64,000 nt of DNA from Nostoc sp. C052 (GTDB lineage Bacteria > Cyanobacteriota > Cyanobacteriia > Cyanobacteriales > Nostocaceae): assembly GCF_013393905.1 (NCBI RefSeq), contig NZ_CP040278.1:62001-126000 (forward strand). The letters are read 5' to 3'. The notes under the pieces were generated by a model that was not told the origin of the DNA, made no database searches, and worked only from the letters and a program-made list of their open reading frames with translations. This document shows positions 50,182 through 57,330 of the stretch, piece after piece. Each line of letters starts with the position of its first letter. Positions within the stretch are counted from its first letter, which is position 1. The position numbers and the translations under genes were made by a program.

Positions 50182-51339
50182 TCAATTCGCATGAGCCAGC
50201 ACCCTCACAGGAAGGAAGAATTCTAACTCCTTGAGTCGCACTAGCTTTTGTTCGCGTTCATCTTTTTCTATCCGCAGAATCAGTGCCTCAGTTGGGCAGT
50301 ACATTCTTCCCTCTGCGATTGCCGCTTTTTTGTCTGCCTCTTTAGCTGCGATCGCCGCATTCAAATTTTCAATCTCGCGTTTGATTTGCTCGATCTCATC
50401 AATGTGCTGTGCTTGCACTTCTAGATGAGTTTCTAGCTCGTTTTGAGCTTGCTGCCAAGTATCGTCGGGGTACGCCGGGGGAGCAGGGGGAGCAGGGGGA
50501 GCAGGGTCAAAAAGACGGCATTCGGACGGGGCTTGTGTCTTGATGCTTGTTATCGTTGCTTCTTTCTCTACACTCAACATTTCACATCCCACATCCTGCC
50601 CCAACGGGTCTGGGACGGGAATCGGGAGTAGGGTAGGTATCTTTTCTTTGGCCAATTTGATAATCGCCATACTCGCGATCGTCTGGGGCAGCTTCCCGGT
50701 TTCCTTTACCAACAGTTGCAAAGCTACCCCAGCATCTCGATCACCACACTTACCAATTTCCCAATACCTTTTTCCCGTAGCATCCCGCTTCCAAATGTTG
50801 ATGGAGCCAGCGCTGTGGGACGATTGTCCCCTAGTTTCTTCAATTAACTGTCCCCCAGTTTGGAAACTGTCCCCTACAACTGTCCCCACTTCTGCTTGAG
50901 AAGCTTCTGGAGTATAGGTTTTGAGGATAAGTATCAGGTAGGGAGTTAGCCAATCTGGCTTGGTTGCCACCGATTGGGTAAATTCCTTGGCTAACTCTGC
51001 GACAACGCTGGGGGTTAGTTCGGCAAGGTCGATCAAACTCTTGCGGAATTCCGTAAAACGGTTGGCAGCGTATTTATCCAAGTCTAGGATGCCGAGCTTT
51101 TGGATTTGGTCGATACTAAATTCCCCAAAAGCGATCGCAATTCTTAAATATCGGTTGGCAGCGCTGCGAGTCATGGAATGCGCCGCTAATAGAGCTGTAA
51201 ATTTTTTGGTTGATAAATTTGTTTTTTCGGCTAAAAGCCAACGCGCAAAACCGATTGTGGCTGCGGTGGCTTGATGAAAAAGTGAAAAGCTTTCAAATTG
51301 TGCTTGCGCGATGGCGCTGGGGGATGCTAAATTATCCAT
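50182..51339 (-). CDS. hypothetical protein with coiled-coil C-terminus, first in the cluster
   Basis: A 385-residue product. The first 150 residues are helical (ATAATIGFARWLLAEKTNLS, AANRYLRIAIAFGEFSIDQI) and might be a DNA- or partner-binding domain. A short basic region (KRDATGKRYWEIGKCGDRDA) lies in the middle. A proline/alanine tract (APPAPPAPPA) separates a coiled coil (EQIKREIENLNAAIAAKEAD). The gene carries four in-frame TGTCCCC copies that match the operator motif at 24735. Function unknown; first gene of the minus-strand series to 46020. Confidence 0.5.
   Translation of the reverse strand: MDNLASPSAIAQAQFESFSLFHQATAATIGFARWLLAEKTNLSTKKFTALLAAHSMTRSAANRYLRIAIAFGEFSIDQIQKLGILDLDKYAANRFTEFRKSLIDLAELTPSVVAELAKEFTQSVATKPDWLTPYLILILKTYTPEASQAEVGTVVGDSFQTGGQLIEETRGQSSHSAGSINIWKRDATGKRYWEIGKCGDRDAGVALQLLVKETGKLPQTIASMAIIKLAKEKIPTLLPIPVPDPLGQDVGCEMLSVEKEATITSIKTQAPSECRLFDPAPPAPPAPPAYPDDTWQQAQNELETHLEVQAQHIDEIEQIKREIENLNAAIAAKEADKKAAIAEGRMYCPTEALILRIEKDEREQKLVRLKELEFFLPVRVLAHAN
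50825..50887. repeat. four TGTCCCC copies inside the 385-residue gene
   Basis: TGTCCCC lies at 50825, 50849, 50868 and 50881, the first as TGTCCCCTAGTTT, which shares the 11-mer TGTCCCCTAGT with both operator repeats at 24735 and 24777. An 11-mer would be expected by chance about 0.03 times in a window of this size. Confidence 0.55.
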
Positions 51340-51461
51340 AAGATTGTGCCGAAGTAATGAGGCATGAAACTGTACCGAGTTGCCGAAGTTAAGAAGTGCA
51401 GAAGCAATGAGGTTTAAAAAAGCCGCTAGATGCGATTCACTCGCTCTAGTTGTATAGGTTA

Positions 51462-51504
51462 GACAGAACCCAGTTACCCTGCGAAAAGTAGACTGGGTTT
51501 TGTC
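51462..51504 (+). other. 13-base inverted repeat in the leader of the 51599 gene
   Basis: GACAGAACCCAGT and ACTGGGTTTTGTC pair over 12 of 13 bases around a 17-base loop. It lies in the 259-base intergenic region between divergent genes, 94 bases before the 51599 start. Nothing else clear is seen in that region. Confidence 0.45.
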
Positions 51505-51598
51505 ATTTAAAGTATTTTACACCAAAACCGATAAAATAGCGATCGCGGCTCTGCCAATTAGAATAAGAAAGATTTAGCTAGCAAACGAGCAGTCGATT

Positions 51599-52066
51599 AT
51601 GGAATTTACCGTGTTGAAATTTGATAGTTATCCCAGTGCGATCGCTTGGTTGGATGAAAATCCTGGGATAGCAGTCCGAGGAGAGGATTCGCTTTTTTCT
51701 TTACCCAACAGCCCGACATCTTTACACATCATTTTTTCAGAATTGATGAGCAATGCAGATATTTTGAAGATACTGGAGTGGTTCCCTAGCGCTCAACAGG
51801 TTAACTGCATTCGCGAAGAGTTGGGAATGACACCGCGAGAAGATCGTCATTCTATGTATCTATTGCACGGATGGACGCGACATGAAGTCGTTGAGGTTTT
51901 GAAAAAGTTGGGTGCAACTGTGAAAAAGTCGGCTTGCTGCATGGAGTTTATCGAAAATGAAGAAATATTTTCCCGATTGCAAGAGTTAGAAACTAGACTG
52001 GGAAAACCGTTAAGTCAAGCAAAGCCATCAGAAATGGGCGATTTGTATAGGAAGCTATATCCATAA
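51599..52066 (+). CDS. hypothetical protein, 155 residues
   Basis: The product has a mixed alpha/beta composition (SELMSNADILKILEWFPSAQ, REDRHSMYLLHGWTRHEVVE) and two cysteines (KKSACCMEF). The C-terminal helix is charged. No domain recognised. It is divergent from the Dam-fusion cluster. Function unknown. Confidence 0.5.
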   Translation: MEFTVLKFDSYPSAIAWLDENPGIAVRGEDSLFSLPNSPTSLHIIFSELMSNADILKILEWFPSAQQVNCIREELGMTPREDRHSMYLLHGWTRHEVVEVLKKLGATVKKSACCMEFIENEEIFSRLQELETRLGKPLSQAKPSEMGDLYRKLYP

Positions 52067-52073
52067 ATTTCAG

Positions 52074-52716
52074 TCACACACAAGCGGGAGATTCATTAAT
52101 TATTTCTTCCATAGTCCAACCTCTGTTTAGCTTTTCTCTGATGCGATTGCGGTCTTTATTTAGTTTTTTTGCCCAATCAGATAAACACAGGGTTTCGTTC
52201 TGATAAGTAATCCAGTGGGTTCTGGTCGTATTTAGGCGTTGTGCTGTTGTGGTTTCCCACCGACAATTTTCTGGGCAATAATCTTTATTGGAATCGATCC
52301 TGTCCAAAGTACAGTTTTCCGGTCTTTCTCCCATATCTGCTAAGAAATTGGCAAACCCATTCCTTCCTTGCCATCGTTCGCAAACCCTAATCCCTTTCCC
52401 ACCGTAATTTTTCCAACCTGTGCTATTTTCTCTTCTGCACCGATCAATCGCTCCTCTCCAGGAATTCCACGTGGGGGTTCCAGCACCACCATGAATAGTT
52501 GCATGTTTTGACCTATTATCTTTTTTCAGGCATCCACAACTTTTGACCCGATGTTCTTTTAAATGAATAGCTCTGATTGGTTTAGTGTTGCCGCAATCGC
52601 ATAGACACATCCACCAAGTTTCGGGATTCTTTTTGGAGAATTTTTTTAGGGGGAGCGCATTTTTGTTGAACAACTAAACGGCTAAACCTTTGTCCCGATA
52701 AGTCGTGGCTTTTCAT
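52074..52716 (-). pseudogene. HNH homing endonuclease, split by a frameshift at an A7 tract
   Basis: The N-terminal part is in one frame from an ATG at 52716 and reads MKSHDLSGQRFSRLVVQQKC, which is the usual start of phage HNH homing proteins (GQ+FgRLVV). The remainder, from about 52640, is in another frame: WWMCLCDCGN...KSCGCLKK (zinc-binding), then YGGKGIRVCERW, FLADMGERPENCTLDRIDSN and CRWETTTAQRLN, the HNH/AP2-type motifs. The frames meet at seven adenines (52641-52647 on the minus strand); removing one A restores a single protein. Either a true mutation or transcript slippage explains it. The intact protein would cut DNA to spread itself. Confidence 0.7.
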
Positions 52717-52820
52717 ATATTTTTAGTTAAATTATCAATTTCGCAAAGTTCATAATAAACCGTGCAAAGCTAATATTATATGCTAGAAAAGCTGTAAAAT
52801 AAAAGCCACGGAAGGGTGTA

Positions 52821-53387
52821 TTGGCATCTTACAAAAATCCTTCGATTTCAATAAATTCACGAAGTTTAGCAAATTGCAAAAATATCATGCTTGTGGAGAA
52901 TAAGGCTAATACTGAATATCAGTGGGGAGAGACTGAACTGATTCTCACGAATAACAGAATGAAGTTAATAGCGCTGGCTATTAATTTTAGGACTGTACCT
53001 AATTACATGAATATTGGTAGCAATGAATTGGCTGGCAGTTGGAATGATACCAAAAAATCTCAACTGATTGAATCTTTTCTTATTAATTTTCCGGTAATGC
53101 CAGTCATCATTTATGAAAGTTTACGTCAAAGCATTGAAGTTATTGATGGCAAGCAAAGAATAAGAACTATTGTTGAGTTTTACAGCAATCAATTAGTTTT
53201 GAGGGATTTAAAAATCAAATCAGACCTAAATGGATGCACTTACGCTACTCTTCCCTCACAGGTAAAGAGAACTCTCAATCGTCATTCTTTATCTTTAATA
53301 TCAGTAACCCCTTCTGGGGATGCTAGCCCTGAAGAAATAGAAAAATTGATGAAGACCCTAGCTAATCGTTTAAAATTGGACAAATAG
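52821..53387 (+). CDS. DUF262 (GmrS-type) protein
   Basis: The 188-residue product starts at a TTG with an AAGGG SD; an ATG at 52887 is possible. The signature is KSQLIESFLINFPVMPVIIY with IEVIDGKQRIRTIVEFYSNQ, the ParB/sulfiredoxin-like core of DUF262 proteins such as the GmrS part of type IV restriction enzymes. Lone DUF262 proteins in phages have unknown roles; some act as nucleotide-binding regulators, and interference with host restriction is possible. It lies upstream of a 108-residue gene and probably shares its transcript. Confidence 0.7.
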   Translation: MASYKNPSISINSRSLANCKNIMLVENKANTEYQWGETELILTNNRMKLIALAINFRTVPNYMNIGSNELAGSWNDTKKSQLIESFLINFPVMPVIIYESLRQSIEVIDGKQRIRTIVEFYSNQLVLRDLKIKSDLNGCTYATLPSQVKRTLNRHSLSLISVTPSGDASPEEIEKLMKTLANRLKLDK

Positions 53388-53399
53388 GTAATAAAAAAA

Positions 53400-53726
53400 A
53401 TGGATAATAGTACCACAGATAAAGTTTTCAAAAATCAAGAATATATGAATTCAGAGCAATTGTTAATTGCTGAAAAATTTGAAACAATGATTGAGGGTGA
53501 ATACAAGCTTTGTGCCACACAAATGAAGCAAGCAAATAAAGCAGCAAACCCGAAAGATAAGCCAATTGACTCTACCAGAATATCAGTCAATTATGCTTGC
53601 TTGGAAATTGACGCAATTCGTGAATACTGGTTCAATCGGTTAATTGCTATTGCCCAAATCATCGAACACCGGAATCCCCAACTGGCAAAAGATTTGTCAA
53701 AGAAATATTTAACTAATGAAGAATAG
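53400..53726 (+). CDS. hypothetical helical protein, 108 residues
   Basis: AGGTAATAAAAAAAATG gives a passable SD. The product is helical and charged (EQLLIAEKFETMIEGEYKLC, AIREYWFNRLIAIAQIIEH). It follows the DUF262 gene by 12 bases, so the two form a pair that may act together. Confidence 0.55.
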   Translation: MDNSTTDKVFKNQEYMNSEQLLIAEKFETMIEGEYKLCATQMKQANKAANPKDKPIDSTRISVNYACLEIDAIREYWFNRLIAIAQIIEHRNPQLAKDLSKKYLTNEE

Positions 53727-53805
53727 GAATTAGCGATTCCTTTTAGAACAATCAATATCTAAGCACATCAAAGCAAAATCGGCCACATATATATTGGTAA
53801 AAAGG

Positions 53806-53838
53806 GTTGCAGCTACTTCGTGATGGCTGCAACTTTTT
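53806..53838 (+). terminator. terminator after the DUF262 pair
   Basis: GTTGCAGC and GCTGCAAC pair over 8 bp with TTTTT after. It lies 80 bases after the stop of the 108-residue gene. Confidence 0.65.
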
Positions 53839-53896
53839 CTATTTTGTTAGAGGTTTGTGTACTGCCAAGCTGAAGTTTTTCGTTCATATATAGCGT

Positions 53897-53902
53897 TATA
53901 AT
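53897..53902 (+). promoter_or_regulatory. -10 element of a candidate promoter for the 53945 gene
   Basis: TATAAT at 53897-53902; the matching -35 is weak. The start codon lies 43 bases downstream. Confidence 0.35.
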
Positions 53903-53944
53903 TAAATTATATTTGGCTACAAATAATTCAATTAATTTAATAGC

Positions 53945-54475
53945 ATGGGCAAAATAACGAAAGAGCTAATCATTGAGAAGGGAGAAGAAATCCTGCTTTA
54001 TGATAGGATGAATGCTTGGTTGTATCGTCCTGACAGCAATAATGATGAAGCTTGGCTTTACGTAGAAGACGGTGAAATTATCGAGCCAGTTAGCTGGCAT
54101 CAAACTTGGCATAATACAAAAATCGGGTTTAGACCTGATTTAAAGTATGCAGCCATTTTAGGTATTGATTCGCTAGATAAATTAGTGAGTCAGCAGTTAG
54201 ATGATGATTGGATTATCTGCCCTTTCTGTAATAGCCACTATGTAAATAGGTTTGAAATTCGCCTAGCAAAACAGGAATGCTATCTCTGTCAAGGAATTGC
54301 TGAAAGGGCAATGCAAGGGGAAGCATTATTTGATGCTTGGTTGGAGCAGATAAGAGCAAATAGAGATATCGAAATGGGAGAACGTCTCATGGATCTTCTG
54401 GCTGATGGATGTTACAAATTTGAGCTTCATAGAACATTAAGACTATTGAAATCAGAATCTAAAGGAGAAGGATAA
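53945..54475 (+). CDS. hypothetical protein with a zinc-ribbon
   Basis: The 176-residue product has an acidic front (DGEIIEPVSWHQTWHNTKIG) and a C4-type zinc ribbon near the centre: WIICPFCNSHYVN and ECYLCQG, two CxxC pairs 20 residues apart. The C-terminus is helical and charged. Such ribbons bind nucleic acid or proteins. Single-gene unit with a terminator after it. No family name. Confidence 0.6.
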   Translation: MGKITKELIIEKGEEILLYDRMNAWLYRPDSNNDEAWLYVEDGEIIEPVSWHQTWHNTKIGFRPDLKYAAILGIDSLDKLVSQQLDDDWIICPFCNSHYVNRFEIRLAKQECYLCQGIAERAMQGEALFDAWLEQIRANRDIEMGERLMDLLADGCYKFELHRTLRLLKSESKGEG

Positions 54476-54490
54476 ATAGATTTAAAGGCA

Positions 54491-54520
54491 GGTGAGTTTC
54501 GCTATGAAACTCACCTTTTT
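54491..54520 (+). terminator. terminator after the zinc-ribbon gene
   Basis: GGTGAGTTTC and GAAACTCACC pair over 10 bp around GCTAT, with TTTTT after. Confidence 0.8.
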
Positions 54521-54553
54521 CATACAAATACGTAAGCTAATTGTATATTTTGG

Positions 54554-54577
54554 TACAATAGTAGTACTATATACTAC
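54554..54577 (+). promoter_or_regulatory. extended -10 with palindrome at the transcription start
   Basis: TGGTACAAT (with TACAAT at 54554-54559) is an extended -10 element. GTAGTA-CTATA-TACTAC (54561-54577) is a perfect 6-bp inverted repeat directly downstream, in an ideal repressor position for the gene at 54644. Confidence 0.5.
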
Positions 54578-54643
54578 ATCAAGTATATAGATCGAACAGT
54601 TACGTCATCTAAAAGCGTTTTCGATAAAATACGAGGCATCATT

Positions 54644-55147
54644 ATGATAGATTCAAAAGAATTTGAATTAAGAAAAACAGACCTTATTGAGACAATAAAT
54701 ACTTTGCTGTTAGAAGCAATAAAAAGTGCTAGCTGTCCTAATTCTAATAGAGAAATAATGCGCGAACACGCAGCTATAAACGTAGTCGTGTTACTTAGCT
54801 TAATCGAAGCGATGGTTTATTCCAGAGATGTTTTTGTTGTCTGTGAAGAGAGTCCAAGATACTTACAGGCAGGCGAAAACTACTATAGCTTGTACTTCGT
54901 TAATCAAAATTACAAAGTTGAAAAATTCTTTTTATCGCACTCCATCATGGAACTGTTTGGAGCAAAAAGATATGTAACGAATAGTCGTAGCGAATGGACT
55001 TTTCCATCTGGCATCATCGCGCTTTCTACTCCTGCTCACATGGGTAGAAACTTTGATGCATTTGAAAGACTTGCTGAATTTTTGGCAAATGTAGGTGTCG
55101 GGAGTTTACAAGAAGTTAAACGTGCGATCGCTGAAAAAGCGCTTTAA
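54644..55147 (+). CDS. hypothetical protein, 167 residues
   Basis: SD GAGGCATC precedes the ATG. Helical/beta mix (EIMREHAAINVVVLLSLIEA, QNYKVEKFFLSHSIMELFG). The promoter upstream carries a palindrome, so expression is probably regulated. No known domain. Confidence 0.55.
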   Translation: MIDSKEFELRKTDLIETINTLLLEAIKSASCPNSNREIMREHAAINVVVLLSLIEAMVYSRDVFVVCEESPRYLQAGENYYSLYFVNQNYKVEKFFLSHSIMELFGAKRYVTNSRSEWTFPSGIIALSTPAHMGRNFDAFERLAEFLANVGVGSLQEVKRAIAEKAL

Positions 55148-55271
55148 GCTTTTATTGGCAATGGCACCCAAGAAACTTCTTGAGAGTTTACAAACGTGTC
55201 GCCCTTAGACAACTCTGGAAAACCCCCTCTTCCAGCCAAATATATAATCTGGTAATAAATGGAGAACAGAT

Positions 55272-55586
55272 ATGTTTAAACTTCAGCTAGACCAAAAAGA
55301 AGCTTACCAACAACTGAACATTGGATTTATTTCCGGACAAAACGCAAGCAACCAGGATTTAGTGCCTTGGGTGGACGGCTATTTGTCTCAGTTGATTGAA
55401 GATGCTCCCATGCGGGGCAGTTTGCTTAAGATAAACGGCGATTGTTCTTTACAGTTGGCTTTCGTGATTGCTCGCAAAGTCCGGCATCTTTATAGTGCGA
55501 TCGCAGTTTTCGACTCCGATCTAACAAAATATGTTGTCGTCGATTCTCATAGTCCCAATTATTGCTTGGGACAATTAATTGACTAG
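55272..55586 (+). CDS. hypothetical protein, 104 residues
   Basis: Strong SD (GGAGAACAGAT) before the ATG. The product is small and alpha/beta (FISGQNASNQDLVPWVDGYL, SLLKINGDCSLQLAFVIARK). It is followed after 12 bases by a hairpin and then the 87-residue gene. Function unknown. Confidence 0.55.
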   Translation: MFKLQLDQKEAYQQLNIGFISGQNASNQDLVPWVDGYLSQLIEDAPMRGSLLKINGDCSLQLAFVIARKVRHLYSAIAVFDSDLTKYVVVDSHSPNYCLGQLID

Positions 55587-55597
55587 CTAATCCGAAA

Positions 55598-55613
55598 CAG
55601 GCTTCTTAGCCTG
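55598..55613 (+). other. hairpin before the 87-residue gene
   Basis: CAGGCT-TCTT-AGCCTG, ending 8 bases before the next start codon, in place of an SD. Its first 12 bases (CAGGCTTCTTAG) are identical to the leader of baseplate J on the minus strand. Confidence 0.4.
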
Positions 55614-55621
55614 TATGCCAG

Positions 55622-55885
55622 ATGGCTCAAATGCTGGCACTGATGATGGATAAAACAATGACAAATACAATTGCTGACGGCAACCCAACTTGTATCTACA
55701 GTGATAATACTACGTTATCTTTTAGCGGAGAAAAACTAGCAACTCGTGAAGAATACGAGCTAGCTGACCGTTGCGTTGGTTCAGTTTTTGCAACTCTCCA
55801 GCCTGGGGAGAACGTCAAACTAGAAGATGGTTGCTTTATTTTGGATGACGACTTAGACTTGGTTCAAGATTGGCAAATTATTTAG
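55622..55885 (+). CDS. hypothetical acidic protein, 87 residues
   Basis: The product is rich in Asp/Glu at the end (QPGENVKLEDGCFILDDDLD) and has several Met codons near the start, so the first codon is uncertain (55622, 55631, 55643 or 55658). No SD; a hairpin lies upstream. No known domain. Confidence 0.5.
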   Translation: MAQMLALMMDKTMTNTIADGNPTCIYSDNTTLSFSGEKLATREEYELADRCVGSVFATLQPGENVKLEDGCFILDDDLDLVQDWQII

Positions 55886-55937
55886 TTAATCACTTTCTGA
55901 TATCAACTCTTTCCCAACCTCTGATAAAGTAATTGTA

Positions 55938-55991
55938 GTGGCTGACAGCATCCCGCTTGCGGGAACTACTGCTTGTATAAGCCTGAGCCAC
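55938..55991 (+). other. possible three-way-junction RNA in the leader of the HTH gene
   Basis: GTGGCT (55938-55943) pairs with AGCCAC (55986-55991). Inside lie two hairpins: TCCCG/CGGGA (55951-55964) and GCTT-GTAT-AAGC (55971-55982). The three stems form a compact junction about 60 bases before the four-HTH gene start. Covariation in relatives would be needed to support it. Confidence 0.3.
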
Positions 55992-56053
55992 AGTTAAATT
56001 AATCCTGGCAACGGGACTGGCCTTTTTACATTTATCAGCCAGCAAAGTTTGCA

Positions 56054-56776
56054 ATGGTGAAGATTCCCGAAACAGAATATGCCGCGATCGCATCATCTTA
56101 CGCAAATGGCGAAAGTCAACCAGCGATCGCCAAGAGATATGGGGTTTCCCATGTCTGCATTAGTAAAATCCTGAGAAAAATTGGGCATCCCAGACGCATG
56201 GGATGTTCTAGAGTCTATCGGCATGAAGTTGTCGAGAACCATGCCCAAATCGTTACAAAATTTAGGCAGGGTTTAAGTTACGCCGAAATAGGAGAGGAGT
56301 TAGGATTTAACTCCTCAACCATAATTTGGGTGTTACAAAAGTTTAATCTCTGGGTTCCGGCACAAGATAGAGATCCAGAATTTTGGTCGAGAATCGCGTC
56401 TTCGTACAATTTTGGACTGGGAATTGAGGCGATCAAAAAAAGGTTCTCATGTTCCGAAGGCACGGTTCGTCAAGCTTTAGAGCAATTTGGTATCCAGCCT
56501 AGAAGCAGGGGACACACTCAAAAAGCCAAAGGTAAATCTAACGCCATTAGGTTCCGCGAACTGTATTCAATCGGATATTCCTTAGAAAAGATAGCGGAAG
56601 ACATGGGTTTTAGCGAAGCTCATGTCAAACGAATGATTGAAAAATACTTTCCAGGAACAATTAAATCTGATACCTCCAAGCCAAAACGGGCAAAAGTGAA
56701 AATTATCAATGATACCCTTTTGACTGGAAGCCAATATCAAGAGTTAATTGATCGCAGTCTGATTAAAAAGAAATAA
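56054..56776 (+). CDS. DNA-binding protein with four tandem HTH units
   Basis: A 240-residue product made of four helix-turn-helix units of resolvase/sigma-r4 look: ANGESQPAIAKRYGVSHVCI, RQGLSYAEIGEELGFNSSTI, FGLGIEAIKKRFSCSEGTVR and SIGYSLEKIAEDMGFSEAHV, spaced by about 50 residues. A basic tail (SKPKRAKVKII) follows. Four HTH units in one chain suggest binding to a long or repeated DNA site, as a regulator or a partition/recombination factor. The leader may form an RNA junction. Followed by a strong terminator. Confidence 0.7.
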   Translation: MVKIPETEYAAIASSYANGESQPAIAKRYGVSHVCISKILRKIGHPRRMGCSRVYRHEVVENHAQIVTKFRQGLSYAEIGEELGFNSSTIIWVLQKFNLWVPAQDRDPEFWSRIASSYNFGLGIEAIKKRFSCSEGTVRQALEQFGIQPRSRGHTQKAKGKSNAIRFRELYSIGYSLEKIAEDMGFSEAHVKRMIEKYFPGTIKSDTSKPKRAKVKIINDTLLTGSQYQELIDRSLIKKK

Positions 56777-56820
56777 TTGATTGAGCGATCGCTTTTATGC
56801 GGCAATTCATTAAAATTTAA

Positions 56821-56852
56821 GCCCATCTACAAGTTAAAATCTGTAGATGGGC
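56821..56852 (+). terminator. terminator after the four-HTH gene
   Basis: GCCCATCTACA and TGTAGATGGGC pair over 11 bp, followed by a short T-run. It lies 44 bases after the stop and 48 before the next start codon. Confidence 0.7.
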
Positions 56853-56900
56853 TTTGCTATTAGCAATAACTCAGCTTTTTTATATTTGGAGATTTTTGAA

Positions 56901-57185
56901 ATGCCATACGACTTCAGTCGCTATTATGTTCATACTGACGACTTATCTTTAATGGTTTTTGGAAACTATGAAGAAAACCGTCAATTTAGAACTCCAATAG
57001 GATTCATTAGTTTAAGTTCTCAAGAAGTGACAAACCATCAAGAACTTCCAGGAGACGTAATAAATGAACCAGATATGATGAAAAATGTCATTGTTTTTGA
57101 GAAATTAGAAGAAGCGATAAAATACATTGAAGAATCACCGAAAAGTAAACCAGCTTACTGGACAATGCCTGAAAAATCTCTATAG
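56901..57185 (+). CDS. hypothetical protein, 94 residues
   Basis: I start at the ATG at 56901, which has a GGAGA SD; an earlier in-frame ATG at 56847 lies inside the terminator hairpin. The product (YDFSRYYVHTDDLSLMVFGN, FRTPIGFISLSSQEVTNHQE) is small and beta-rich. No known domain. Confidence 0.55.
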   Translation: MPYDFSRYYVHTDDLSLMVFGNYEENRQFRTPIGFISLSSQEVTNHQELPGDVINEPDMMKNVIVFEKLEEAIKYIEESPKSKPAYWTMPEKSL

Positions 57186-57214
57186 TTTTATTCGCGACGC
57201 AAACTAGTGGTTTG

Positions 57215-57285
57215 ACAGGTTGCCAAAACGACTGGTGAAACCACTCAAACCTTTGCACAGCAATCGTTTTACAGGTTGCCAAAAC
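57215..57285. repeat. two 15-bp direct repeats between convergent genes
   Basis: ACAGGTTGCCAAAAC occurs exactly at 57215-57229 and 57271-57285, 56 bases apart. AGTGGTTT at 57206-57213 also pairs with AAACCACT at 57238-57245, giving a possible hairpin for termination. Confidence 0.55.
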
Positions 57286-57330
57286 CACATTCGCAGTAAC
57301 TACAGAGATTTCGACTCAAAGCGATCGCTT

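Noticed and set aside
55935..55995. tRNA gene
   Set aside because: The stems do not give an acceptor, anticodon and T arm of the right lengths, and there is no T-loop consensus. No other tRNA pattern was seen.
55890..56105. Minus-strand frame of 71 codons over the leader and start of the four-HTH gene
   Set aside because: It overlaps the start of a convincing plus-strand gene, has no ribosome binding site and its product has no protein-like pattern.
57190..57300. CRISPR-like array
   Set aside because: Only two copies of a 15-base repeat exist, with no regular spacer series and no cas genes.
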